From assembly GCA_017629145.1 (NCBI GenBank), contig JAGBXR010000020.1:1-64000 (forward strand): a stretch of 64,000 nt of DNA, written 5' to 3'. The notes beneath the pieces are model-generated. The model searched no databases, was not told the DNA's origin, and saw only the letters and a program-made list of their open reading frames with translations. Positions within the stretch are counted from its first letter, which is position 1; each line of letters begins with the position of its first letter. The DNA is from Alistipes sp. GTDB taxonomy: Bacteria > Bacteroidota > Bacteroidia > Bacteroidales > Rikenellaceae. The position numbers and the translations under genes are program-made. Shown here in pieces: positions 52,617 to 61,530 of this stretch.

Positions 52617-53057
52617 ATGGCAATCAAACGAAGTTCAAAGATAAGTTCATCGTTCTCGTCGTCGTCGATGACCGACCTCGTCTTTTTGTTGCTCATCTTT
52701 ATGGTGTTGGCAACAACGATGATTAATCCAAACAATGCCGTTAAGCTCACCCTTCCCTCGTCATCAAGCGAGGAGGGCGATCCCTCGGTTATAGCCCTCT
52801 CGGTAGTTGGCGACAAGGCGAGTGCTTCGGGCTACCGCTATGTTATCAATCGCGACGAGGAGTACAAGAGTGTCGAGGAGGTGGCAGCAGCACTCCGAGT
52901 GCATTACGATGCATATGAGAGTCGCCCTGTTGAGGAGCGTCCATATATCTCGTTGCGTTGCGACGAGAAGGTTACGGTCGATGCTCTTGTCGAGATTATC
53001 GACCTGACGCGTGAGCAGAACTATAAAATGGTGCTTGCCACCAAGGAGAAGAGATAA
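52617..53057 (+). CDS. exbD: ExbD/TolR biopolymer transport protein
   Basis: A 146-residue bitopic protein. The single span contains the conserved Asp of SMTDLVFLLLIFMVLATTM (residues about 17-35), which carries protons with ExbB. The periplasmic part ends with RCDEKVTVDALVEIIDLTREQNY. The stop codon overlaps the tonB ATG by one base (TAATG), showing translational coupling. Confidence 0.93.
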   Translation: MAIKRSSKISSSFSSSSMTDLVFLLLIFMVLATTMINPNNAVKLTLPSSSSEEGDPSVIALSVVGDKASASGYRYVINRDEEYKSVEEVAAALRVHYDAYESRPVEERPYISLRCDEKVTVDALVEIIDLTREQNYKMVLATKEKR

Positions 53058-53767
53058 TGGAGTATTACAACCCCATAGATAGAACATCGCAGCGTGTCGC
53101 AGCAATCACAACAGCGGTTGTGTTTGCAGTGGCTGCTGTAGTGTGTAGCTATCTGCGATTCGACATAACCCTTAAGCCTAAGGCGGAGCCTCCTCTGGAG
53201 ATTATCTTCGAGGAGTTTATTCAACCCGAGCCCGAAAAGGTTGTCGAGAAGGATCGTTCACCTCGCGATGTGCGCCGCGACAAAGCTCCTGCTCACGTCG
53301 AGAAGGCACCCAAGCAGCAGAGCGCTCAAAGCTCAGGCGAGGCCGAGAAGGTGCAGACTATCAACCCCAATGCGCTATTTAAGCCAGTTACGGGCAACAG
53401 CCCCGAGACTGTGGCTACGGGTAACCGCCTTGCTCCCGATGGCGAGAAGGAGAGTCATAGTGGTGATGGTGCAGGCTACAACCTTCAGGGTAGCGATCAG
53501 CTCGATGCAGGACTTCAGGGTCGAGGCCTCCGAGAGGGTCTGCCACGTCCGAGTGCAGCCTACAACGAGGAGGGAACAGTTGTGGTATACGTTACGGTGG
53601 ATAGCGATGGAAATGTGGCTACGGCCGAGATACGTCAACAGGGCACAACTACGCAGAACTCTACACTTCGCCGTTTGGCTATCGAGGCGGCACGTAAGGC
53701 TAAATTCAAGCCAAGTAGCCGCGTTGCGCAGGGTGGTACAATTACCTATGTCTTTAAACTACGATAG
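53057..53767 (+). CDS. tonB: TonB family energy transducer
   Basis: A 236-residue protein with an N-terminal membrane span (residues about 16-34, AAITTAVVFAVAAVVCSYL). A Glu/Pro/Lys-rich periplasmic linker follows (IQPEPEKVVEKDRSPRDVRRDKAP), and the C-terminal TonB domain is about 165-236: GTVVVYVTVDSDGNVATAEI and AIEAARKAKFKPS. It passes energy from ExbB/ExbD to outer-membrane receptors such as those at 7938-14686. It overlaps exbD and is four bases from the next gene. Confidence 0.92.
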   Translation: MEYYNPIDRTSQRVAAITTAVVFAVAAVVCSYLRFDITLKPKAEPPLEIIFEEFIQPEPEKVVEKDRSPRDVRRDKAPAHVEKAPKQQSAQSSGEAEKVQTINPNALFKPVTGNSPETVATGNRLAPDGEKESHSGDGAGYNLQGSDQLDAGLQGRGLREGLPRPSAAYNEEGTVVVYVTVDSDGNVATAEIRQQGTTTQNSTLRRLAIEAARKAKFKPSSRVAQGGTITYVFKLR

Positions 53768-53770
53768 GGT

Positions 53771-54172
53771 ATGATGCGCAGAATCGTTACCGCAGTTGTT
53801 GTGCTGCTCTCGCTCGTCGTGTCGTCGCACAGTGTTGTGGCCGTTGAGCCCCAGGGTGCAATGCTCGAGCTCTCGACAAAGGAGATTGATCTCGGCGAGC
53901 TATACCTCGATGACGACAAGCAGATATATCGTCTCACGTTTCGCAATGTGGGCGATGTGCCGTTGGTCATTACCGAGGTGCGAACAAGTTGTGTGTGCAC
54001 AACTGTGCAGTACGACCGCAAAAAGGTTATGCCCGAGGCGCAGGGCGTGCTTAACATCACGTTCGACCCACGAAAAGCCTCATTAGGTATGCTTTACAGA
54101 GTGTTGCAGGTGCACTCAACGTCGCGTGGCGGCGTGGAGTATGTGACGCTCAAAGCAAATATTTTGGAATAG
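53771..54172 (+). CDS. DUF1573 domain protein
   Basis: A 133-residue secreted protein with signal peptide (MMRRIVTAVVVLLSLVVSSHSVVA). The DUF1573 Ig-like domain is clear: DKQIYRLTFRNVGDVPLVITEVRTSCVCTTV, then the periplasmic-style Cys pair CVC and ITFDPRKASLGMLYRVLQV. Function unknown. Its place inside the TonB operon suggests an envelope role. Confidence 0.9.
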   Translation: MMRRIVTAVVVLLSLVVSSHSVVAVEPQGAMLELSTKEIDLGELYLDDDKQIYRLTFRNVGDVPLVITEVRTSCVCTTVQYDRKKVMPEAQGVLNITFDPRKASLGMLYRVLQVHSTSRGGVEYVTLKANILE

Positions 54173-54197
54173 TAAATTTAGATTATAAAGTTTAGTT

Positions 54198-54866
54198 ATG
54201 GAGATTAAGCGATTGGTCCTCAATCCATTGATGGAGAATACATATGTTGTTTGGGACGAGACGAAGGAGTGTGCTGTAATCGATGCTGGCAATATGACAG
54301 CACGTGACGATGCGCAGCTCATCGATTTCATCCGTGAGAATGGTCTCAAGCCAGTGCTTGCAATCAATACACACGGCCATTTCGACCACGTTTCGGGTGT
54401 GGCTCATCTCAAGGAGTGCTACGGTGTGCAGTTCGCCTGCTCATCGAAGGATGCATTCCTTATCGAGAGTGCAGCACAGCAGGGTGCAATGTTTGGTATG
54501 CAGTGCCGTCCTGCTCCTGCCATAGATATCGATTTGGACAAGGAGGAGAGCATCAAGTTTGGCAATACCTCGTTCCAGATTATCAAGACCCCTGGTCATA
54601 CCCCTGGTCACGTATCGTTGTTCAATGCCGAGCAGCGAGTGCTCTTCACAGGCGATACGCTCTTCCGCGAGAGCATCGGCCGCACGGACCTTCCCGGTGG
54701 CGACTATTCGTGGATTATGACCTCTATTCTGGAACATATTGTGCCTCTGGGTGACGATGTTGTCATCTACCCTGGTCACGAGGCCGACTCGACAATCGGT
54801 CACGAGACATTGTATAACCCCTTCATTACGGAGGTGCTCAACAACGAGATTAACTACAAAGGTTAG
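54198..54866 (+). CDS. Metallo-beta-lactamase-fold hydrolase (glyoxalase II-like)
   Basis: A 222-residue MBL-fold enzyme with the metal motif THGHFDHVSG (HxHxDH), GHTPGHVSLF, the bridging Asp in FTGDTLF, and YPGHEADSTIGHE. The small size without the glyoxalase II C-terminal domain resembles the YcbL-type hydrolases. The substrate is not determined. It lies in the middle of the envelope operon, three bases from trmD. Confidence 0.9.
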   Translation: MEIKRLVLNPLMENTYVVWDETKECAVIDAGNMTARDDAQLIDFIRENGLKPVLAINTHGHFDHVSGVAHLKECYGVQFACSSKDAFLIESAAQQGAMFGMQCRPAPAIDIDLDKEESIKFGNTSFQIIKTPGHTPGHVSLFNAEQRVLFTGDTLFRESIGRTDLPGGDYSWIMTSILEHIVPLGDDVVIYPGHEADSTIGHETLYNPFITEVLNNEINYKG

Positions 54867-54869
54867 AGT

Positions 54870-55544
54870 ATGCGTATAGATATTATTACGGTTGTTCCCG
54901 AGCTTTTGGCCTCACCGCTCAATGAGTCGATTCTGAAGCGTGCGCAAGAGTCGGGGCACGCCGAGATATATGTCCACAATCTGCGAGACTATACCGACGA
55001 CAAGCGTCGTACGGTCGATGACTACCCATTCGGTGGTGAGGCAGGTATGGTGATGAAGATCGAGCCAGTGTTTCGCTGTATCGAGAAACTCAAGTCGGAG
55101 AGAGATTACGACGAGATTATCTTCACCTCGCCCGACGGCATCACATACAATCAGCACGAGGCTAACCGTCTATCGCTGATGAAGAATATTATCATCCTCT
55201 GCGGTCACTATAAGGGTATCGACTATCGCATCCGCGAGCATCTTATCACACGCGAGATATCTATCGGTGACTATGTGCTTACGGGCGGAGAGCTGGCGGC
55301 GTGTATCATTGCAGACTCGGTGGTGCGTATCATCCCTGGAGCTATTGGCGACGAGGCTTCGGCACTTACGGACTGTTTCCAGGATAATCTGCTCGCACCG
55401 CCGGTTTATACACGTCCAGCGGAGTTCAACGGCTGGAAGGTGCCCGATGTGTTGCTCTCGGGTAACTTTGCCGAGATAGAGAAGTGGCAGGATGAGCAGG
55501 CGTGGGAGCGTACGAAGGCTCTGCGTCCCGATTTGATAAAATAG
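54870..55544 (+). CDS. trmD: tRNA (guanine-N1)-methyltransferase
   Basis: A 224-residue SPOUT methyltransferase for m1G37. Key segments are [30 protein letters not shown], the trefoil-knot SAM site [13 protein letters not shown] and [16 protein letters not shown], and [25 protein letters not shown]. Length is typical. Confidence 0.96.
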   Translation: MRIDIITVVPELLASPLNESILKRAQESGHAEIYVHNLRDYTDDKRRTVDDYPFGGEAGMVMKIEPVFRCIEKLKSERDYDEIIFTSPDGITYNQHEANRLSLMKNIIILCGHYKGIDYRIREHLITREISIGDYVLTGGELAACIIADSVVRIIPGAIGDEASALTDCFQDNLLAPPVYTRPAEFNGWKVPDVLLSGNFAEIEKWQDEQAWERTKALRPDLIK

Positions 55545-55558
55545 GTGTTTTCGAGGCT

Positions 55559-56689
55559 ATGAGGTATTACATTATTTCGGGCGAGCCCTCTGGTGATCTG
55601 CACGGTGGCAAGCTGATGCGAGGTATCGCGAAGGAGGATTGTGAGGCGCAGTTCCGCTTCTGCGGAGGTGATGCTATGGCTGCGGTGGCAGGTGTCGATG
55701 CGATGCTGTATCACTACAAGCAGATGTCGTTCTTCGGTTTGGTGCAGGTGGTGCGCAACCTTCGTATCATTATGCAGCAGATGGACAATGTCAAGCGAGA
55801 TATCGAGGCCTTCGAGCCCGATGTTGTAATTCTCATCGACTACCCGGCCTTCAACCTGCGTATTGCCAAGTGGGCGAAGAGCAAGGGTATAAAGCTATAC
55901 TACTACATTGCCCCCAAGGTGTGGGCGTGGAAGGAGCGTCGTGTGAAACGTCTGCGTAAGTATGTCGACAGGCTCTATACGATATTCCCGTTCGAGACGG
56001 AATACTTCCGTAGCAAGGGTATCGAGCCAATATTTTGTGGCAATCCCCTTGTAGACGATATCGCAGAGCGACGTGCTACGCTTCCCGAGCGAGAGTCGTT
56101 TATTTGCGATAACTCGTTGGACGAGCGACCTATCGTTGCACTGCTTGCTGGCAGCCGCATATCGGAGATTCGTGCTAACCTGCCCGATATGGTTGCCGTG
56201 GCACGTACAATGCCCGAATACCAATTTGTCGTTACGGCAGTCGGATGGATAGATAGGGCGATTTATGAGGAGTATGTTGCAGGTGTAGAGAATGTACGCT
56301 ACCTCTGCGACCGTACCCAGCAGACCTTGGCTCATAGTGAGGCGGCAGTTGTAACGTCGGGTACGGCAACACTTGAAACAGCACTTATGGGCATCCCCGA
56401 GGTGGTGCTCTATCACGTTCCGTGGCTCTATGAGAAGCTTAAGCCCTACTTTCTGCGAATTCCCTATATCTCGCTGGTCAATATTAATCTCTGCAGGGAA
56501 TGCGTAAAGGAGCTTGTCCGAGTGTCGCTACCTACCGAGGAACTCCGTAGCGAGCTTCGCGCGGTGTTGCGCGGTGGCACAGAGAGGGAGCGTATGTTGG
56601 GCGACTTCGAGGAGTTGCGTCGTATGATGGGCTCGGAGGGAGCATCCGAGCGTTTTGCAAAAGATATGGTAAACTCACTTAAAGGATGA
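55559..56689 (+). CDS. lpxB: Lipid-A-disaccharide synthase
   Basis: A 376-residue GT19 enzyme that joins UDP-diacylglucosamine and lipid X in lipid A synthesis. MRYYIISGEPSGDLHGGKLMRGI starts the protein. DYPAFNLRIAKWAKSKGIKLYYYIAPKVWAWKE and TSGTATLETALMGIPEVVLY are hallmarks. ATG 55559 is 15 bases after the trmD stop; an in-frame start at 55502 inside trmD is rejected. Its stop overlaps the next ATG (ATGA). Confidence 0.95.
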   Translation: MRYYIISGEPSGDLHGGKLMRGIAKEDCEAQFRFCGGDAMAAVAGVDAMLYHYKQMSFFGLVQVVRNLRIIMQQMDNVKRDIEAFEPDVVILIDYPAFNLRIAKWAKSKGIKLYYYIAPKVWAWKERRVKRLRKYVDRLYTIFPFETEYFRSKGIEPIFCGNPLVDDIAERRATLPERESFICDNSLDERPIVALLAGSRISEIRANLPDMVAVARTMPEYQFVVTAVGWIDRAIYEEYVAGVENVRYLCDRTQQTLAHSEAAVVTSGTATLETALMGIPEVVLYHVPWLYEKLKPYFLRIPYISLVNINLCRECVKELVRVSLPTEELRSELRAVLRGGTERERMLGDFEELRRMMGSEGASERFAKDMVNSLKG

Positions 56690-57261
56690 AACTGATAAAC
56701 GTTATAAACAACTATAGTGGTGAGGGTGATGCGCCACGCTTCTATCTCAAGGCCGATACAGCCTTGTTGCGTAACAACGATGCCTTCTACATTCCCGAGG
56801 GTATGGGCCGTGTGATCGCTTCGCCAAGCATAGTGCTGCGTGTGTCGCGCCTGGCAAAATGTATTGGAGAGCGTTTTGCACTGCGTTGTATCGACGCTGT
56901 TATGGGTGGCGTATGTTTTACGGCTGCGGAGCGTCTGGAGGCTCTGCGTGGCGAGGGATTGCCCTGGGATGAGGCTGTAGGCTTCGACCACTCGTCGGCG
57001 CTCTCGCTTGAGACTTTAGGTAGCGAGGCTATGTCGCAGGAGGCATACCTATATATAAATGGTGAGGAGCGCGCAAAATTCTCGCTCGGCGAGATGCGCT
57101 TTACGGCCGAGAGAGTGGTGAGCTCGTTGTCGGAGGTTATGACACTACGCATTGGCGATCTGATCTACCTCAACGCACCTGTTGAGGTTGTGGCCAAGGC
57201 TGGCGATAACTACCGTCTTGTGATTGGCGACAAAGTGGTGCTCAACTTCGATATTAAGTAG
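56686..57261 (+). CDS. Degenerate fumarylacetoacetate hydrolase (FAH)-family protein
   Basis: A 191-residue protein with the general pattern of short Bacteroidales FAH-family proteins (FYLKADTALLRNNDAFYIPEG, RVSRLAKCIGERFALRCIDAV, PWDEAVGFDHSSAL, LSEVMTLRIGDLI, VVLNF). The metal-ligand positions appear lost: the usual E-x-E pair aligns with Ser46 and Ser48 (ASPS), the usual Asp aligns with Cys77 (GGVCFTA), and the FTGTP segment reads YLNAP. This alignment is from memory of the family. It is probably inactive as an FAH enzyme. Start overlaps the lpxB stop. Confidence 0.7.
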   Translation: MKLINVINNYSGEGDAPRFYLKADTALLRNNDAFYIPEGMGRVIASPSIVLRVSRLAKCIGERFALRCIDAVMGGVCFTAAERLEALRGEGLPWDEAVGFDHSSALSLETLGSEAMSQEAYLYINGEERAKFSLGEMRFTAERVVSSLSEVMTLRIGDLIYLNAPVEVVAKAGDNYRLVIGDKVVLNFDIK

Positions 57262-57281
57262 AGGAGTCTGTTCCATTGAAA

Positions 57282-57317
57282 CAAAGATAGGGTGACCTCA
57301 AGGTCACCCTATCTTTG
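57282..57317. terminator. Bidirectional terminator closing the envelope operon
   Basis: A perfect 16-bp stem (57282-57297 with 57302-57317) with loop TCAA. It lies between the convergent FAH-like and S46 peptidase genes. Confidence 0.9.
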
Positions 57318-57338
57318 TTGTATAGTGCAGTAGCGAGA

Positions 57339-59408
57339 TTATCGCACGCCCATCTCCTCGATAATCCAACCGGCGCCACCCACCTTGTCGATAACGAACA
57401 ATACGTAGCGGATGTCGCAGATGATGTTGCGACACAATGTCTCGTCGAACTCGATGTCGCTCATTGTCGAGAGCCAAGTACGGTCGAAGTTAACACCGAT
57501 AAGCTGACCCTTGCTGTTGAGAACTGGTGAACCCGAGTTACCACCTGTTGTGTGGTTAGTAGCGATGAAGCATACAGGTACGGTATACTTGCCATACATC
57601 TCGATGCCCCAGCGACCATAATCCTTTGTAGCATATGCATCGCGCAATGCCTGTGGTACGTTGTAATCGTAGATCTCTGGGTTGTCCTTTGCGATGATAC
57701 CCTCCAATGTGGTCTGTGGCAAGTGGTACTCGCCATCGGCATACTCATAACCTGCTACCTTGCCATAGGCTACACGCAACGTGAGGTTTGCATCGGGGAA
57801 GAATGCGCGCTCCTTATCCCACTCCATAAGAGCCTTAACGTATGGACGGAACCAGCGCTCGATGTCGGGAATGTTGCTGAAGTTGCGACGTGTATATGGT
57901 ATCACGCGTTCCATAATAGGAGTGATGGCTGCCACAAACTCCTCGATAGGATCTGCTGCTACAATCTGACCATTGCACTCCATCTCGTTGAGCTCCTGCT
58001 GCTTGATTCTCGCTGTGTAGCCCTCCAATGTGCCGAGCGTAGTGTTGTCATATAGCCACTCGGCATATGCTGCTGCACCACCGTGCTTTGCAAAGAGGGC
58101 CTTGAGCTCCTCCGAGCAGAATGTACCCATCTTCTCGTATGCGGTAAGCATTGCTACTGCAAGCTGACGGTCTACGTCCAACTCGAAGTCCTTGTAGAAG
58201 AGCTCGATTGCTGCCTGCTTCTCCTCGTTTGTAAGTCTTTCGTTGTGCATATAGCGTACTACCTTCTGAAGCTCTATGCCGAGCAATGTCTCGCTATATA
58301 GCTCATAGTTGAAATAGCCCTCGGCGTTACGCTCGTATGCAGCCTTTAGTGAGTCGAGCAAGTATGCCTTGTCGGGATTCTCCGAGCGGAAACGCTCCTC
58401 GTATGCGAGCTTCTTGGCTACTGTACCAAGTCGGTTGATACCCTTAACCTCGCCCTGCCACTTCTTCCACGCATTGGCAATGTTTGCCTGCTTTGCTGCA
58501 TACTTAATACGAGTCTCTGCCGACTTTGCCTGGGCAGCACCAATAATGTCGAGGCGCTGTGTGCGCAAATCAATCTTCGTAGGATCCGAGAGCTCGGCGA
58601 TGTAGTTCACAGCATCCGATGTGATATACTCCTGTGTGTTGCCTGGGAAGCCGTAGATCATAGTGAAGTCACCCTCCTTAACGCCATCAGTCGAGATCTC
58701 GAAGTGACGTGCTGGGGTATATGGACGGTTGTCAGCACTATACTGTGCAGGCTCGTTGTTCTCGTTGGCGTAGATGCGGAATACAGAGAAGTCGCCTGTG
58801 TGGCGAGGCCAGATCCAGTTGTCGTTGTCGGCACCGAACTTACCGATAGTTGTTGGAGGTGCACCTACAAGACGCACGTCGTTGAACTCGCGGTAGAGGA
58901 ATAGATATGCCATATTGCCGTAGTACATCGACTCGACACGTGCGCGGTAGCCAACACCCTCGGCCTCGGCCTTGGCGATAATATCCTCGCGTGTCTCGCC
59001 AGCTGCGATGCGATCGGTAACCTCCTCCATACGTACGAGGATATGCACCTTAAGACCTGGACAAGGGAGCTCCTCGGCGTGAGACATCGCCCAGAAACCA
59101 TTTGTAAGGTAGTCGTGTTCAACAGACGAGAGTGCCTGAATAGCATCGTAACCACAGTGGTGGTTGGTGATAAGAAGACCCTTCTCCGATACGATCTCTC
59201 CGGTGCAGCCACCGTCGAACAATACGACAGCATCCTTGAGCGAAGCCTTGTTGATCGAGTAGATATCCTCGGCAGAGAGCTTGAAGCCCTTTGACTTCAT
59301 ATCCTTAATGCGTGACGAGATGAGTGAGGGCAGCCACATACCCTTGTCGGCAACCGCCGAGATGGTCGTTGCACAGAGCAACGCCACAAGTAAAAGCGTT
59401 TTTTTCAT
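57339..59408 (-). CDS. S46 dipeptidyl peptidase, DPP11-like
   Basis: A 689-residue periplasmic peptidase (signal MKKTLLLVALLCATTISAVA) that removes dipeptides from extracellular oligopeptides. The catalytic His is in LLITNHHCGYDAIQ (residues about 82-85) and the Ser in TGGNSGSPVLN (Ser625). In GVNFDRTW the Arg643 lies where P. gingivalis DPP11 has the Arg that selects acidic P1 residues, while DPP7 has Gly. This favours Asp/Glu-Xaa specificity, to be confirmed. It is monocistronic. Confidence 0.9.
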   Translation of the reverse strand: MKKTLLLVALLCATTISAVADKGMWLPSLISSRIKDMKSKGFKLSAEDIYSINKASLKDAVVLFDGGCTGEIVSEKGLLITNHHCGYDAIQALSSVEHDYLTNGFWAMSHAEELPCPGLKVHILVRMEEVTDRIAAGETREDIIAKAEAEGVGYRARVESMYYGNMAYLFLYREFNDVRLVGAPPTTIGKFGADNDNWIWPRHTGDFSVFRIYANENNEPAQYSADNRPYTPARHFEISTDGVKEGDFTMIYGFPGNTQEYITSDAVNYIAELSDPTKIDLRTQRLDIIGAAQAKSAETRIKYAAKQANIANAWKKWQGEVKGINRLGTVAKKLAYEERFRSENPDKAYLLDSLKAAYERNAEGYFNYELYSETLLGIELQKVVRYMHNERLTNEEKQAAIELFYKDFELDVDRQLAVAMLTAYEKMGTFCSEELKALFAKHGGAAAYAEWLYDNTTLGTLEGYTARIKQQELNEMECNGQIVAADPIEEFVAAITPIMERVIPYTRRNFSNIPDIERWFRPYVKALMEWDKERAFFPDANLTLRVAYGKVAGYEYADGEYHLPQTTLEGIIAKDNPEIYDYNVPQALRDAYATKDYGRWGIEMYGKYTVPVCFIATNHTTGGNSGSPVLNSKGQLIGVNFDRTWLSTMSDIEFDETLCRNIICDIRYVLFVIDKVGGAGWIIEEMGVR

Positions 59409-59444
59409 ATTCTTATATTTAAGTTATTGTTTGTCGTAGTAGAT

Positions 59445-60062
59445 TTAGCCTATATGACACTCGGGCCACGCCTCGATGAAGCACTCTAGCTCGCGGCACA
59501 AACGCTGTACGGGCAGACCCATAACATTGTAGAACGAGCCCTCGATAGACTCGATACCGATGTAGCCTATCCACTCTTGTATACCGTAGGCTCCGGCCTT
59601 ATCCATTGGACGGTAGTTGTCTACGTAGTAGGCAATCTGCTCCTCTGTCAGGTCGCTGAAGCGTACGCGGCTCAACGATGAGAAGCTGCGTTCGCGCTCT
59701 CGGTCGCGGAGCGTCACACCCGTAATCACGCTATGCTCACGTCCTGCCAGGCGGCGTATCATAGCCTTTGCCTCTGCCTCATCGTGGGGCTTACCGAGAA
59801 CCTCATCGTCAAGCACGACTGTGGTGTCGGCAGTGATGAGTATCTGGTTATGCTCCAGAGGTGTGGGGTAGGCGTGGCTCTTCAATGCCGAGAGGTAAAC
59901 AGCAACATCTTCGCGTGCGAGGGTTGCAGGGTATATCTCGTCGCACTCGAACTTGGCTGCTGTGCGGTAGACGATGCCCGTAGCGGTGAGTAGCTCACGA
60001 CGACGTGGCGATGCCGATGCGAGGATTATGTCGTAGCTTTTGAGTTTGTCGTGTAGTAGCAT
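59445..60062 (-). CDS. maf: Maf family nucleoside triphosphate pyrophosphatase
   Basis: A 205-residue cytoplasmic house-cleaning enzyme for non-canonical nucleotides. IILASASPRRRELL is the N-terminal signature, TADTTVVLDDEVLGKP carries the catalytic Asp, and YGIQEWIGYIGIESIEGSFYNVMGLP ends the fold. ATG 60062 is chosen; the open frame upstream overlaps the efflux gene. It lies 16 bases downstream of that gene and is probably cotranscribed. Confidence 0.94.
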   Translation of the reverse strand: MLLHDKLKSYDIILASASPRRRELLTATGIVYRTAAKFECDEIYPATLAREDVAVYLSALKSHAYPTPLEHNQILITADTTVVLDDEVLGKPHDEAEAKAMIRRLAGREHSVITGVTLRDRERERSFSSLSRVRFSDLTEEQIAYYVDNYRPMDKAGAYGIQEWIGYIGIESIEGSFYNVMGLPVQRLCRELECFIEAWPECHIG

Positions 60063-60078
60063 TGCTATAGCTTTAGGT

Positions 60079-61518
60079 TTACTTACGCTTGCGATTCTTC
60101 TTCTCACTCTTCTTCTGCTCCTTGATGCTCTTGAGCGATGCATCCGCCTCGGTGTCGCTTTCGCGGCCACCGCCGAGCGATGTGTAGAGGCTCACCATAG
60201 CCTCGATCTCGTCGTAGCGGTCGCCAATCTCGGATAGCTGACCTGCGAGGAGTTCCTGCTGTGCGGTAAGCACCTCGAGATATGTTGTTGAACCATACTG
60301 CATAAGCAGCTGTGTGCTCTCGGCAGCGCTCTGCAACGACTCTATCTGCTTGGCTCGCAACTCACGCTTTGCGCGTGCTGTCTGCACTGCTGCCAGTGCG
60401 TTGTTGACCTCGGCGCCGGCATTGAGAAGTGCCTGACGGAAGCTGAGTGCCGCCTCCTGCTGCTGTGCCTCGGCGATGCGTAGCTGTGCGCGAAGTTTGC
60501 CACCGTTGAAGATAGGTGCTGTGAGCGATGCTGCAGCCGAAAGGATAAGGCCTCCAGGATTAGTGATAATCGAGCCGACGTTGTTTGTCCAGCCGATTAC
60601 ACCCTCGAGCTTAAGCGATGGATAGAGGGCCGAGCGTGCGGCAGCTGTTGCGTAGTACGACTGCATAAGGCCATACTCCGCTATACGAACATCGGGCCTG
60701 TTCGAGAGCATACGCAAAGGTACACCAGTAGCTATAGTCTCGGGGAGCTGCTGCTCGTCGAGCTTACCGCGCTCGATGCTCTGTGGTGTCTCGAAGAGTA
60801 GGAGTGAGAGAGAGTTCTCAACCTGACGTATCTGTAGCTCGATGTCGTTGAGTGAGGCACGTGCCGCAAATGCTGCAGCCTCCATCTGTGCAACTCCAGC
60901 GAGGTTGGTCATACCTGCACTCATCATCGAACGCATAGCCTCGGCACTTGCGTCGAGTGACTCGGCAGTGCGGAGTGTCACCTCGTAGCTGTCGTCGAGC
61001 ATAAGCAACGTGTAGTAGAAGTTCGCCACAGCTGCGATAAGCTGTGTGCGTACCGCCTGACGATACTCCTTCGACTGTGCATAGGTAGCCTGTGCCTTAC
61101 GCTTGGCATTGCGTAGACCGCCAAAGATGTCTATCTGCCACGATGCCGATATGGGGGCAGTGTAGCTCCACTGAGCGCTAGAGTTCGCAAAGCTCGATAC
61201 GCCACCATTAGGAGCGAGGTTGAATGATGGGATGAATGCCAGACGTGCCGACTTTAGTGCAGCCTCGGCCTCCTCGATACGCCAGTAGGCACTCTGCATA
61301 TCGGCATTCTGCTCCAGTGCCTGTGAGATAAGTCTCTGGAGGTGGCTGTCGGTGAAGAACTCTCGCCACTCGACATCGGCCATTGAGAGCGTATCCTGTG
61401 TCTCGTGCTCTGCACCATAGAGTCCCGACATATCTACATCGGGGCGTGAGTAGGGCTTGTAGATGCCGCAACCAGCAGTGAGTGCGGCAACGCATATGAG
61501 TGTTATAAACTTTTTCAT
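60079..61518 (-). CDS. RND efflux outer-membrane channel (OprM/NodT family)
   Basis: A 479-residue lipoprotein (MKKFITLICVAALTAGC, Cys17) of the TolC-like outer-membrane factor family. Paired coiled-coil repeats are present: WWRIEEAEAALKSARLAFIPSFNLAPN-type and LRIAEAQQQEAALSFRQALLNAGAEVNNALAAVQ. YGSTTYLEVLTAQQELLAGQLSEI lies near the end, and the tail is basic (KKSEKKNRKRK). It forms the exit duct for the RND pump encoded 12 bases upstream. Confidence 0.92.
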   Translation of the reverse strand: MKKFITLICVAALTAGCGIYKPYSRPDVDMSGLYGAEHETQDTLSMADVEWREFFTDSHLQRLISQALEQNADMQSAYWRIEEAEAALKSARLAFIPSFNLAPNGGVSSFANSSAQWSYTAPISASWQIDIFGGLRNAKRKAQATYAQSKEYRQAVRTQLIAAVANFYYTLLMLDDSYEVTLRTAESLDASAEAMRSMMSAGMTNLAGVAQMEAAAFAARASLNDIELQIRQVENSLSLLLFETPQSIERGKLDEQQLPETIATGVPLRMLSNRPDVRIAEYGLMQSYYATAAARSALYPSLKLEGVIGWTNNVGSIITNPGGLILSAAASLTAPIFNGGKLRAQLRIAEAQQQEAALSFRQALLNAGAEVNNALAAVQTARAKRELRAKQIESLQSAAESTQLLMQYGSTTYLEVLTAQQELLAGQLSEIGDRYDEIEAMVSLYTSLGGGRESDTEADASLKSIKEQKKSEKKNRKRK

Positions 61519-61530
61519 AGCTTCGTTTCT

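Noticed and set aside
55502..55558. Upstream in-frame start for lpxB inside trmD
   Set aside because: It would add 19 residues not typical of LpxB; ATG 55559 gives the usual MRYYIISGEPSGD start.
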